Source: Sinomicrobium soli
GTDB taxonomy: Bacteria > Bacteroidota > Bacteroidia > Flavobacteriales > Flavobacteriaceae
Assembly (NCBI RefSeq): GCF_003285545.1
Contig: NZ_QLNV01000013.1
Span: 1-64,000 of the forward strand
DNA length: 64,000 nucleotides
Reading direction: 5' to 3'
Shown: piece after piece, positions 6,486-15,486 of the stretch
How the letters are laid out: the number at the start of each line of letters is the position of its first letter
How positions within the stretch are numbered: position 1 is the first letter of the stretch
Program-made: the position numbers and the translations under genes
The notes under the pieces: model-generated
What the model was told of the DNA's origin: nothing
What the model saw: only the letters and a program-made list of their open reading frames with translations
Databases searched by the model: none

Positions 6486-9421
6486 AAGAGATATTCATCT
6501 TCCCTGAAAGAAATCTGCCTTATTTCCTGTTCGAGATCGCTTTCACTCAGTGGTTTTCCGGGCAGTAACACCCTGTATTTCTCTTCCTGTTCCCTGTCCC
6601 CGAGCTTTCGGTACACATACATTCTCAGCGTATGCTGAAGATCCCTGTCGATCATATCCTCATAGGGTTTGCCTACCCCCAGGTGCTCCGGCCAGGTCTC
6701 GCTTTCCCCGGTTTTCCGCAATGCTTTTTCATATTGTCCTTTTTTATAGGCCTTATAAGCCAGCATCAGTTTTGTCTGCCTGAAGTATTTGTGTCCGTCG
6801 GTTGCTCCTTCAAAAGGTAATATCCTGATCCGTGACAACACTTCCTCTGCCCGCGGATATGCTCCCTGCTTCATAAGGAGCTTTATCAGGGCCAGCCCCG
6901 CCACATAATTGTCCGGGTTCCTGCGGTACAGTTTTTCAAGCATGCCGACCGCTTTTCCCGCTTCTCCCGACTTTTCCAGAAGATTCCCATACATAACCTG
7001 GTATCTCCACTGTTCCGGGGCCAGGTCTGTCGCCTTGTCCAGGTAACCGAGCTTTGCAGCCATACCACCCTGTTCGCCTACCCTGGCCTTCATCACATAA
7101 TACGGGGCATAATCCACTCCGGTAGCGTTCAGCAGAGAGTCCGCCTTGTGGTTATTGCCCCTGAAACTGTGTATTAATGCCAGGAGGTAGTTGAGCCGCC
7201 AGGAAGGCCTTTCCTGTTGTAACTGCTCCAGCATCATCGCACTTTCCTCCCGGAAGGGGAATACGTAATCCAGTGACATTTTTTCAGCCTGTTCAAAATA
7301 GCGGTCAGTGTCTTCTTCGCGGTCAGACAGAAAAGACAGCCAGTACGTGGCAAGTGCATTTCCGGGGGCGAGTTTTAACAGTGTCACACTTTCGTCCGTT
7401 CTTCCCAGTTCATAATACCAGATCGCCATCTCCAGGTAGGTTTCCAGCGGCATTTCATTCCTGATAAGCGAGGTAAAATCCGTTTTATCCTTTTCGGATC
7501 CCGTCCTGAGATAACGCTCAAACCGCATAAAGTGACTGAGAGGATTGAGTCTTTCAATCCTGCTTTCCATTTCGTTCATCGCCGCTTCATCGTGCTCCAG
7601 ACGGGCAATTACGTATAAGACCCGTAGCGCATCCATGTTCCGGTGACGGTTATCGAGGGCCCGCATTGCATATTCGCCTGCCTTGTCAAGGTCATTCTTT
7701 TTCAGGTAAAGGTGGCTCAGCCGGGTATAGGCAGCGTTCCTGTTACGGGAATCCAGGGCAGCCACTTCATAGCCATCCAGGGCATCGTAAAACCTTCCGG
7801 TTCCGGATGCCGACAGGGCATAGTAGTAATTGGCATCGCCGTCGTAAGTATCGATACTCAATGCTTTTTTCGCATACCGGAAAGCGGAATCGTACTCCAT
7901 CTTAAAGTACTTGATCTTCGCCATCTCTACCAGGGAGGGAACAAAAAAACCGTTCTCTTTTAAAGAAGCCCCGATGGTTTCCTCGGCCAGCCGGTATTTC
8001 CTGAAATTGGCATAGTCCCTTCCCAGAAGGTACAACCCGTAATAGCTGCCGGTATCAAATCCTTCGGGGGAAGACACCGGCCGGCTGAGTTTTTTCTGAT
8101 CGTTCCCGGCCAGGTCTATGCGGTCATCGCCGAGCTGTATAAACCGCAACCGGGCATTTTCCGGCAGTGTTACCCTTTTTTCAAGGGATCGCAGCGGACT
8201 GACCACAATCTCCTCCCTGTATATCTCATCACCATCTGCCCCCAGGAGGACCATATCTCCCTTGAATTCCTTTACCGGGGAAAGTGCAATATACAGGGCC
8301 GTACCCTGCAGCTTGATATTGAAAGCCCCCGCAGTATTCGCATGTGTAAACCCGCCGATATTACCGAAAGGATACCAATACTCTTTCCACGACTCATCGG
8401 TATAGGGTATCAGCCCGATCTGCTTAAAGGGCGTCTTACTGCTCTGGTCCACATTCTGGTTGTACAGCCTGCCGCTCTGTATTTCCACGTATTGCCCGCT
8501 GTGGTCGGTAAGCAGGTCTTCCCATATTTTTCCCTCTTCAGACTGGGCCCACAGAAAGATCTTTTTTCCCGGTTTGTCTCCCCTGTACGAATAGCGTATC
8601 ATGCCGTAATCACGCGCTTTCCACAAGGCACCGAAATACCGGCTGTAAACGCCCAGCACGTGATACGACTTCGATCCGTCAAAACCATTCTCCGAATACA
8701 GCGACAGATCCCTTCCCTGTGCATCCAGCGGCCAGGTATGCGCACTTCCGTCATGGCCAATGTAATGACTGCCCGGATAGAGGAATTGCAGGTCGTCTCC
8801 CGCGGGGATCCCTGCATTCATCCAGGTGTAATAGGGCTGTTCCACACCGGTCTGATTAAACCAGTAAGACTGCGTCGTAAAATACGCCCTGTCCTTTTCC
8901 AGGTTGATATCCAGTACCCACCGGGTCCTGGTGAGCAGGTCCAGTACACTTACCACACAGCTAACGCTGCCGTTTTCCCTGGTCATCACCTTGTAATCTA
9001 CCGGGGTGGCGCTGTTGGGAGTATGCCCTATAATACCGTAATTGGCCTCGATACCCCCGCTTACCCAGGGGCCCCTCATTGCTATATCCCTGAATTTTAC
9101 CACTTCATTGTTATACAAAAAGTATTCTTTATTGATCTTGTCATAGGCGGTCCATACCTTCCCACCTATTTCCGGCATGATCATCACCTTGATATAGTCG
9201 TTTTCCAGTTCCACAACCTTCCATTCCTTCTGCACCGCTTCCCGGGTAAAACCGTCAAAGCGGAAATACGGGTATAGTTTCGGTACTGCCGGTACCGGGT
9301 CAGGGTCGGAAAAGGGGTAAGTGGTGTATGGCTTCATGTATTCCCTGTACATAGCCCCCTGCTGGGCAAAGACCTCGCAGGAAATAAGGACCAGGATTAA
9401 AACTGTTGATAATTTTTTCAT
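6482..9421 (-). CDS. DUF5107 domain protein with TPR repeats, secreted
   Basis: A 979-residue protein with an N-terminal signal peptide (MKKLSTVLILVLISCEVFAQ). Residues about 40-330 match my memory of the DUF5107 family, with MIMPEIGGKVWTAYDKIN and GGIEANYGIIGHTP, a fold resembling galactose-mutarotase-type beta-sandwiches. The rest is helical with many tetratricopeptide-like units, for example NYYYALSASGTGRFYDALDG and AYTRLSHLYLKKNDLDKAGE. I chose the ATG at 9421, which overlaps the upstream gene by 4 nt; the ATG at 9445 would bury the signal peptide. It is the last gene of the sigma/FecR-controlled operon. Its biochemical role is unknown; carbohydrate binding or processing outside the cytoplasm is inferred from context. 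Confidence 0.82.
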   Translation of the reverse strand: MKKLSTVLILVLISCEVFAQQGAMYREYMKPYTTYPFSDPDPVPAVPKLYPYFRFDGFTREAVQKEWKVVELENDYIKVMIMPEIGGKVWTAYDKINKEYFLYNNEVVKFRDIAMRGPWVSGGIEANYGIIGHTPNSATPVDYKVMTRENGSVSCVVSVLDLLTRTRWVLDINLEKDRAYFTTQSYWFNQTGVEQPYYTWMNAGIPAGDDLQFLYPGSHYIGHDGSAHTWPLDAQGRDLSLYSENGFDGSKSYHVLGVYSRYFGALWKARDYGMIRYSYRGDKPGKKIFLWAQSEEGKIWEDLLTDHSGQYVEIQSGRLYNQNVDQSSKTPFKQIGLIPYTDESWKEYWYPFGNIGGFTHANTAGAFNIKLQGTALYIALSPVKEFKGDMVLLGADGDEIYREEIVVSPLRSLEKRVTLPENARLRFIQLGDDRIDLAGNDQKKLSRPVSSPEGFDTGSYYGLYLLGRDYANFRKYRLAEETIGASLKENGFFVPSLVEMAKIKYFKMEYDSAFRYAKKALSIDTYDGDANYYYALSASGTGRFYDALDGYEVAALDSRNRNAAYTRLSHLYLKKNDLDKAGEYAMRALDNRHRNMDALRVLYVIARLEHDEAAMNEMESRIERLNPLSHFMRFERYLRTGSEKDKTDFTSLIRNEMPLETYLEMAIWYYELGRTDESVTLLKLAPGNALATYWLSFLSDREEDTDRYFEQAEKMSLDYVFPFREESAMMLEQLQQERPSWRLNYLLALIHSFRGNNHKADSLLNATGVDYAPYYVMKARVGEQGGMAAKLGYLDKATDLAPEQWRYQVMYGNLLEKSGEAGKAVGMLEKLYRRNPDNYVAGLALIKLLMKQGAYPRAEEVLSRIRILPFEGATDGHKYFRQTKLMLAYKAYKKGQYEKALRKTGESETWPEHLGVGKPYEDMIDRDLQHTLRMYVYRKLGDREQEEKYRVLLPGKPLSESDLEQEIRQISFREDEYLF

Positions 9422-12420
9422 CTTTCCTCTATGATTAACATCCAACCCTTATTCCTTTCCACGGGGATCTCCTCGTCTGTACCGAAGGCCCTTCCGGGCT
9501 GGAAATCCCTGACTTCCGGAGCACGTATCCCAGCCTTTTTCCTGTCAATTCCCAGTGCTTTCCAGTCTATCTGCAACGTTACCGAAGTATCTTCTTCTGC
9601 CCAGCTCGCCACAGACACCAGGGCTTTGCCCTCTTTCCTGTATACTGTTGCCAGTACCTTTTCATTGCCGGTCTTTACCGGGTTCTTCTTCACCCAGTAC
9701 CCTATCATGTCTGAGCCCTGCATTCCGAAATCGTCCCAGACCTTCCAGATCGCATCGGGCCTTTTTTCCTGGTACGGCATCCTGTTGGTCATCCCGTATA
9801 CCATTCCCCTCCACGGGTTTCCCCCGTCCTGCAGCATCTCCCCCATAAGCCCGAACGGTATCCCGCTCACCTCGGTGAGATAAAAGGCGGGAGATGCTTT
9901 CTCATAATCGAAATACTCCCCGAACCAGAGCCTGTCTATATACGGAAAATGCTCCATATACAAGTGAGCGCTGTTGATGTAACCGTCGCGTTCATTGTAC
10001 TGATTGGCCGAATGCAGGTCTATAAGCCCGGGATGCCCGCCGCGGGTCAATACCCGTTTTATCCTTTTCATGGTGATGCGGTCGAAGGCCACATCATCGA
10101 GGTATATCCCGTCGATCCCTATGTTGCGCACCAGCCAGTTCATGCCTTCCACGTAATAATTGTGCCAGCGGTTCATGCCGCTGTTTATAATGGCGGCATC
10201 CTTGTATCGCGGCACATACCATGCCGCGATATAATGGTCCTGCAGATGTTCCTGCAGCCAGGCACTTCCTCCCCCGTCTCCTTCAGAAAAGACCTCGTTG
10301 TCCAGGCTTCTCAGGGGATAGAGTTCGTAAAGGCGGTTAGAGACCTCCCGAACCGTATTGTATATTTTGACTTTCAGGTTTTTACGGTGAGCTTCATCGA
10401 TATACGCCTTCATTTCCTTAGTCGCAATAAAGGGATAATTGATGTAGGGGTTGATCTCGTTCGCGTGATGAATATTGACCACATTCGATCCGCTCCTGAT
10501 CACAGAATCCACCGGTTTGTAGGCGTGAAAATAACGGTTGTTCCAGTGCTTATCGGTTTGCAGGGTGTGAAACGGGGTAATTAGCAGTGTAAAATTAAAA
10601 TACAGTTCCTCTCCTTTTTTCATCGATCGTTTTCCGCTGTAATTATCGACCACCACACGGCCTTCCGACGCACCGATGCGTATACCCCCCTTTCCGTCAT
10701 TGCCCCAGGAGGCGGGTAGCCTCAGCGGCTTCTGCAGGTAAAAATTGGTATTCAGCGGCCGCTGGTAATGCTCGTCCCTGAGGCTCAGCTGCATCCCTGC
10801 ATTTACATCCCCTATCCACCAGCCGTCCTGGTTCCTGTTCTTTACATCCCATTTCCAGTCTACCACATCCGGCAGCTCCCCACCTTCGAACCCCAGCCCG
10901 AGTAAGTATTCCGCACTGTCTTCAGACAAGGGCACCTCCAGGGAAACATCCTCAAGCTCCACATCGCGCTGCGCGGTAAGTTTTATTTCGTAATTCATAA
11001 AACCGTCAAATTCCAATGAGCCCGACACGTTCATCTGCAGGTCATGCCCGCTGCTCACAGCGCTCCAGCTGACCTTCCCGGATTCTTTTTCCAGGAAACT
11101 CACCCCGGAACCGTCCGTTTCCACAACCGGTCCGCCTGCCTTTTTAACGGAGAACCTGAACGGGGAGGCCAGGATATCTTTTGCTTTATCCGATACCGAG
11201 GTCATTTCTTCGGTAAAGAAGCTTTCGACCGCGGAAGGCAGGCCGTTTTCACCCAGGACTACCTTTCGTCCCAGTATCGACAGCGTGTTGCCCTTTACCT
11301 CTACCGGTGTATACGGGGCAATCACCGAGTTCTCCTGTGCCAGCGTGGAGTTGATCCAGGACAGCCTGGTCTGTTTCCACGGTTCGTCCATACCATTGTT
11401 CCCGGCGACCTCCTCCGTAACGGTAAGTTCGATCTTCGTCTTTACTTCCGCACTGTTCGACGGTTTAAGCACGATCTCCCCGGTATAGGTCCCGGCAGGG
11501 GTCTCTTCGGGCAGGTCTATCCCGAACCACAGTGGTTGTACCAGCCCTTTGGCGACATTGACGGTCTTTGAAAAAGGTGTTCCGGTATAGTCCGTACCTT
11601 CCTTGTTAAAGCAGGAAAAAAGGGTTTCGGGCAATATATTCCCGTCGCGGTCCCTGAAACCGGAATACGAGATGGATATATCGGTAAGGTCCTGGTCCTT
11701 TGCCCATACTCCCAGCTGAAAGGTGTAGTGCTCTCCCCGCTTTACCCGGTCGCTGAATACCGGCTTCAAGGTTCCGGTAACCCACTTCGCGGGCAGGTAT
11801 TTTTTCATTTTTACCGGGAATTCCCGGTACTCCGGAAAAACCACATAGGGCTGCCCTTTAACTTTTTTCTTAAATTCCTCCGTTTCCTCCCGGGTAGCAA
11901 TAACCTCCATAGGTGTATTGCTGTTAAAATCGTCTACCGGCTCCAAGCGGATCACTTCCGCCACAGACCGTTTCGATATCTTATACTTTTTACGGTTTTC
12001 CGTATTTTTGGCCGGTTGGTCCAGGTACCTGGCATCGGGATAATTCCCTCTCCCCTCCAGTTTATAAGGCAGGTAATACACATAATATATTCCTTTGTTC
12101 CCGTTGGTCGCAAAGGTCAGGACCCCTCTTTCCGGGGTGATATCGACCGGTTGTACTTCCGGTACGGCCTCCTGCCCGGCACTGTCGATTACAATAATCG
12201 CCTGGTTTCTGGTTACATTGCGATTTCGCCAGTTTATGGAAACGGTTACTCCGTCCACCTTTTTCTTTACCTGGACCACTGCCCGCTGGGTTCCCAGTGA
12301 ATCTGCATCCCATAATTCCTCCTGTGGAGGATACAGGTGTTGCTGGGCCGGAAGCGTATGCCCGGTAATCAAAAGGAAACTTATCAGTATAATACGGCCT
12401 ATGCCATTTGAATTTCTCAT
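9418..12420 (-). CDS. DUF6067-type putative glycoside hydrolase
   Basis: A 1000-residue exported protein (signal peptide ending near LPAQQ). The N-terminal half is beta-rich, with sandwich-like segments such as GIDLPEETPAGTYTGEIVL. The C-terminal half looks like a TIM barrel: MKAYIDEAHRKNLKVKIY, then GIDGIYLDDVAFDR and DRLWFGEYFDYE. The Asp pair and the Glu are plausible catalytic residues by analogy with other barrel glycosidases; this is inference. I recall similar proteins annotated as DUF6067 or glycoside hydrolase domain proteins. It overlaps the genes on both sides by 4 nt, so the three tail genes of this operon are translationally coupled. The substrate is unknown. Confidence 0.72.
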   Translation of the reverse strand: MRNSNGIGRIILISFLLITGHTLPAQQHLYPPQEELWDADSLGTQRAVVQVKKKVDGVTVSINWRNRNVTRNQAIIVIDSAGQEAVPEVQPVDITPERGVLTFATNGNKGIYYVYYLPYKLEGRGNYPDARYLDQPAKNTENRKKYKISKRSVAEVIRLEPVDDFNSNTPMEVIATREETEEFKKKVKGQPYVVFPEYREFPVKMKKYLPAKWVTGTLKPVFSDRVKRGEHYTFQLGVWAKDQDLTDISISYSGFRDRDGNILPETLFSCFNKEGTDYTGTPFSKTVNVAKGLVQPLWFGIDLPEETPAGTYTGEIVLKPSNSAEVKTKIELTVTEEVAGNNGMDEPWKQTRLSWINSTLAQENSVIAPYTPVEVKGNTLSILGRKVVLGENGLPSAVESFFTEEMTSVSDKAKDILASPFRFSVKKAGGPVVETDGSGVSFLEKESGKVSWSAVSSGHDLQMNVSGSLEFDGFMNYEIKLTAQRDVELEDVSLEVPLSEDSAEYLLGLGFEGGELPDVVDWKWDVKNRNQDGWWIGDVNAGMQLSLRDEHYQRPLNTNFYLQKPLRLPASWGNDGKGGIRIGASEGRVVVDNYSGKRSMKKGEELYFNFTLLITPFHTLQTDKHWNNRYFHAYKPVDSVIRSGSNVVNIHHANEINPYINYPFIATKEMKAYIDEAHRKNLKVKIYNTVREVSNRLYELYPLRSLDNEVFSEGDGGGSAWLQEHLQDHYIAAWYVPRYKDAAIINSGMNRWHNYYVEGMNWLVRNIGIDGIYLDDVAFDRITMKRIKRVLTRGGHPGLIDLHSANQYNERDGYINSAHLYMEHFPYIDRLWFGEYFDYEKASPAFYLTEVSGIPFGLMGEMLQDGGNPWRGMVYGMTNRMPYQEKRPDAIWKVWDDFGMQGSDMIGYWVKKNPVKTGNEKVLATVYRKEGKALVSVASWAEEDTSVTLQIDWKALGIDRKKAGIRAPEVRDFQPGRAFGTDEEIPVERNKGWMLIIEER

Positions 12421-13931
12421 TGTTGTTCTGTTTTAAAATAAGCAGACCAGGTAGACCGGGGCACATATTCTGCCCGGTACGGAATAAAATACGAGTTCAG
12501 GGCCCATAATACCTCTCCCTTCTGATCGCTGATCACGACCCCGCCTGTCTTGGAACTGGTAAACAGTATGTTATCATTCGGCAACAGGGTGGAGCTCCCC
12601 ATCCTGGACGTGTAGTACCTCCCCGGAAGTACGGTATTGATCTTTATGTTGGCCCGCATATTCACGGTATCCAGGTCAAAGGAAACACTCCTGGAGAACT
12701 TGTTGACCTTCGTGGTGTCGTTAGGTGAAAAATCACCGTTGTCAAACAGCATCAGGTCTCCAAGCCTGTTGATATGGGCATCGTGCTGAAAGTAGAAATA
12801 CGAGGTGGAATCCATTTCAAAATCTCCTCCCTTACCCAGTTTCCAGACAAGTTTTCCGGTTTTCGGGTTCACCTTCCACACCTGGTTTTCAATGGGAGTG
12901 GACAACAGGTAATTTCCATCCCGGTCGAGCCGGATCGAATTAAAGTGAAACCGGTCTCCCGCATATTCCTCCAGCCGGGTGTCCTTTTCGATGTCCCATA
13001 CCTCCCAGGCAGACCATTTTTTCACCACTTCCCCCAGGGTATCCATGATCATGACCCCGTCGCCCCACAGGGTATCTCTGGCCTCTCCCGAACCTTTAAG
13101 GTCATACATCCTGTAATCCCTGTAGATGCTCATGATCTGGCTTTGGTCATTCATCCGGATATCGTGATGGAATACCAGGTCCTTTTCTGCCACGTTTATA
13201 CGTCTCAGCTCATGTCCTTCGAGGTTGAGTTCCACGATTTCGGTTCCGCCGACAAACCCTGTTTTACCTGTTCTCATGTAATAGCTGGCTACCCCGGCAT
13301 TTTCTCCTTTCTTTTTTTTTCTGAACTCATCCTTCCGGGCCGGGGCCAATAAGGCCAGAATGGTTTTCCGGGGGGTTATCGTCGCTATCCGTACCCCGAG
13401 GTCATCATCCTGCCAATACCAGCGGACCACCCCGTTGCCGTCTACTATGGCAATATAACCGGGGTATCCCCTGTAACACAGCATGACCATGCCGTCGTCC
13501 AGTGCAGTCACGTCGCGGGGAGCCCCTTCTTTCATCCAGTCGTGAACCATCCACGGGGGAGCGTCCATAGTGTGAAAACTCCGGATATCCGTCGACTTGT
13601 CAAACAATCCCTTTACGGTAATCCTGTACTCGTATGTTGTTCCGGGTTCCAGGAGAAGAAGGTGAATATCGTGTTCTTCCCTATCCTCCGAAACCGGGGT
13701 CGTATACTTTTCGGCCCCGCCTTCTTTCCAGTACTCGACATACACCGAAGCCGTCTTGTTCAGCACGATATTTATGTCTTCCTTAAGTGCCGAGTTACCG
13801 GGAGAACTCAACCTTATCTCCCTGATCTCTACAGTACCGGAAAGCAGGTAAAAAACAGCCAGTACGATAACCAGAAGTACCCCGGACAGAATAATAACAC
13901 TTCCTCTTTTCAACGATAGTCCCATACGCAA
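12417..13931 (-). CDS. Arylsulfotransferase (ASST)-like membrane-anchored protein
   Basis: A 504-residue protein with one N-terminal membrane segment (about residues 11-31) and a periplasmic or surface domain. Residues about 35-125 look like a fibronectin-type sandwich (GTTYEYRITVKG). The rest resembles the beta-propeller of PF05935/PF14269 arylsulfotransferases. Three His-containing motifs fit that family in order: VFHHDIR, RFHFNSIRLD and YFQHDAHINRLGDLMLFDNG. In E. coli ASST the corresponding histidines take part in 3'-phosphoadenosine-independent sulfate transfer between aryl groups. The gene starts 3 nt after the susD stop and overlaps the next gene by 4 nt. An ATG at 13925 is an alternative start. 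Acting on a sulfated or phenolic glycan component is inference. Confidence 0.78.
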   Translation of the reverse strand: MRMGLSLKRGSVIILSGVLLVIVLAVFYLLSGTVEIREIRLSSPGNSALKEDINIVLNKTASVYVEYWKEGGAEKYTTPVSEDREEHDIHLLLLEPGTTYEYRITVKGLFDKSTDIRSFHTMDAPPWMVHDWMKEGAPRDVTALDDGMVMLCYRGYPGYIAIVDGNGVVRWYWQDDDLGVRIATITPRKTILALLAPARKDEFRKKKKGENAGVASYYMRTGKTGFVGGTEIVELNLEGHELRRINVAEKDLVFHHDIRMNDQSQIMSIYRDYRMYDLKGSGEARDTLWGDGVMIMDTLGEVVKKWSAWEVWDIEKDTRLEEYAGDRFHFNSIRLDRDGNYLLSTPIENQVWKVNPKTGKLVWKLGKGGDFEMDSTSYFYFQHDAHINRLGDLMLFDNGDFSPNDTTKVNKFSRSVSFDLDTVNMRANIKINTVLPGRYYTSRMGSSTLLPNDNILFTSSKTGGVVISDQKGEVLWALNSYFIPYRAEYVPRSTWSAYFKTEQQ

Positions 13932-13934
13932 ATT

Positions 13935-15476
13935 TTAAGGCATCCTGTTTGCATTTTCCCCTGCCATTTCCGGGTGAAGCATGGCTTCATCCAGCGGATA
14001 CGGGAAATACCTCATGTTTTCCGTAACCACGGGGGCCATTCCCCGCGAAACCAGGTAATCGTTGCACACCTCCACGTATTTCCCCAGCCGTATAAGATCT
14101 GCCCTCCTGTGGTATTCAAAAACCAGTTCGAAACCTCTTTCATCGACCAGTACATCTATCATTTCCTCTTTGCTTGCAGGAATGGGGAACTCTGCACTGC
14201 TTCCGTATTCCGGCGCATCGGCCCTGGCCCTGATCTCATTTACATAAGGCAGGGCAGCATCAGGACCGTTCAGGGCATTCTCGATTTCCGCCTTACAGAG
14301 GATCACATCGGCCAGCCTGAACACCTGTATGGTCCTTCCGTCCAGGTATGAATTGGAGATCATCTCATAAGAATATTTTTTAGTGGCCACATTTTGCAGC
14401 AGCTTTGTAGTATCGTTGGGAGGCACTGTTTCCCCCACCTCAGGCATTTTGTAATAGAAACCGCTTTCTGTATTGCCATCCCTGGGAGAGGCCCCTTCGT
14501 AGTCAAAGTAAAAGAACTGCTTTCTCGGGTCTTCATCCGCATATTTTCTCCAGAAAGGGAGCGATACGGCATAATACTGCCACCTGTTCTGGACCACTTT
14601 GTGATCTGACGGCCCGAAGTGATTGGTAATCTCTCCCCCGTTCTGTGCAGCTTCGTGCAATATCCCGAAAATGAGCCCGTCATCTATTTTATTGGACTCA
14701 GACCATTCGTCCTTAAAATCCGGGTTCAGGGTGTAGATGCCTTCATCTCTCAGGGCCAGCACCTGATCGATATACTCCTTGGCCCGGGCATAATCATGTG
14801 AACGCATATACACCTTTCCGAGGAGGGTCAGCGCAGCGCCTTTTGTAGCTCTCCCCAATCCGTATTCCGTATCCCAGGTTTTGGGAAGGTGTTCTATGGC
14901 AAATTCGCAATCTTCGATGATCACTTTTTCCACTTCTTCCACGGGCGACAGCGGGGAATCTGTGCTTTCTCCCGGGTTTTCATAGGTGGTGATCAGCGGA
15001 ACCGGGCCCCAGGAATCGGTCAGGTCTTTATAGGCCAGTGCCCTCAGGAAGCGCGCCTGCCCGGTAATATAATCTTTTCGGGCCTGATCCATTTCCACCT
15101 CCTCTATCCTGCCCAGCAGGATATTGGCATTGCTGATCACTTCATACATGTTCTGCCAGTTCAGCCGGAAATACCGGTTGTTATCATCATAGGTGAAATT
15201 GCTCATCTTCGTAGGATCTCCCGCTGCCGTGGAAAACCCCATATCGGTCGCGTAATCCGTGATCATGACCAAATACCCGGCATAGTAAAGATAGGCATCT
15301 CCCGGATACGGGTTCAGCTTGGAATAGATCCCGGTCAGGGCTGCTTCTATATCACTCTCCGTGCTATACGCATTTTTGGTGGTCAGGTCGCTGTACAGTT
15401 CGGGTTCCAGGTTGGTACACGCCGCAAAGACCAGGCTGATGACCGGTATGACAATATATTTTTTATAATCCATCAT
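13935..15476 (-). CDS. SusD/RagB-family glycan-binding lipoprotein
   Basis: A 513-residue surface lipoprotein that caps its SusC partner and delivers ligand. The signal peptide ends in the lipobox VFAACTN. SusD hallmarks include YSDLTTKNAYSTESDIEAAL near the N-terminus, FLRALAYKDLTDSWGPVPLI in the TPR region, and the C-terminal VDERGFELVFEYHRRADLIR. I chose the ATG at 15476, 10 nt after the susC stop; a longer reading from 15500 would overlap susC. It belongs to the ECF/FecR-controlled operon. Confidence 0.93.
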   Translation of the reverse strand: MMDYKKYIVIPVISLVFAACTNLEPELYSDLTTKNAYSTESDIEAALTGIYSKLNPYPGDAYLYYAGYLVMITDYATDMGFSTAAGDPTKMSNFTYDDNNRYFRLNWQNMYEVISNANILLGRIEEVEMDQARKDYITGQARFLRALAYKDLTDSWGPVPLITTYENPGESTDSPLSPVEEVEKVIIEDCEFAIEHLPKTWDTEYGLGRATKGAALTLLGKVYMRSHDYARAKEYIDQVLALRDEGIYTLNPDFKDEWSESNKIDDGLIFGILHEAAQNGGEITNHFGPSDHKVVQNRWQYYAVSLPFWRKYADEDPRKQFFYFDYEGASPRDGNTESGFYYKMPEVGETVPPNDTTKLLQNVATKKYSYEMISNSYLDGRTIQVFRLADVILCKAEIENALNGPDAALPYVNEIRARADAPEYGSSAEFPIPASKEEMIDVLVDERGFELVFEYHRRADLIRLGKYVEVCNDYLVSRGMAPVVTENMRYFPYPLDEAMLHPEMAGENANRMP

Positions 15477-15486
15477 TTGCTTCTCT

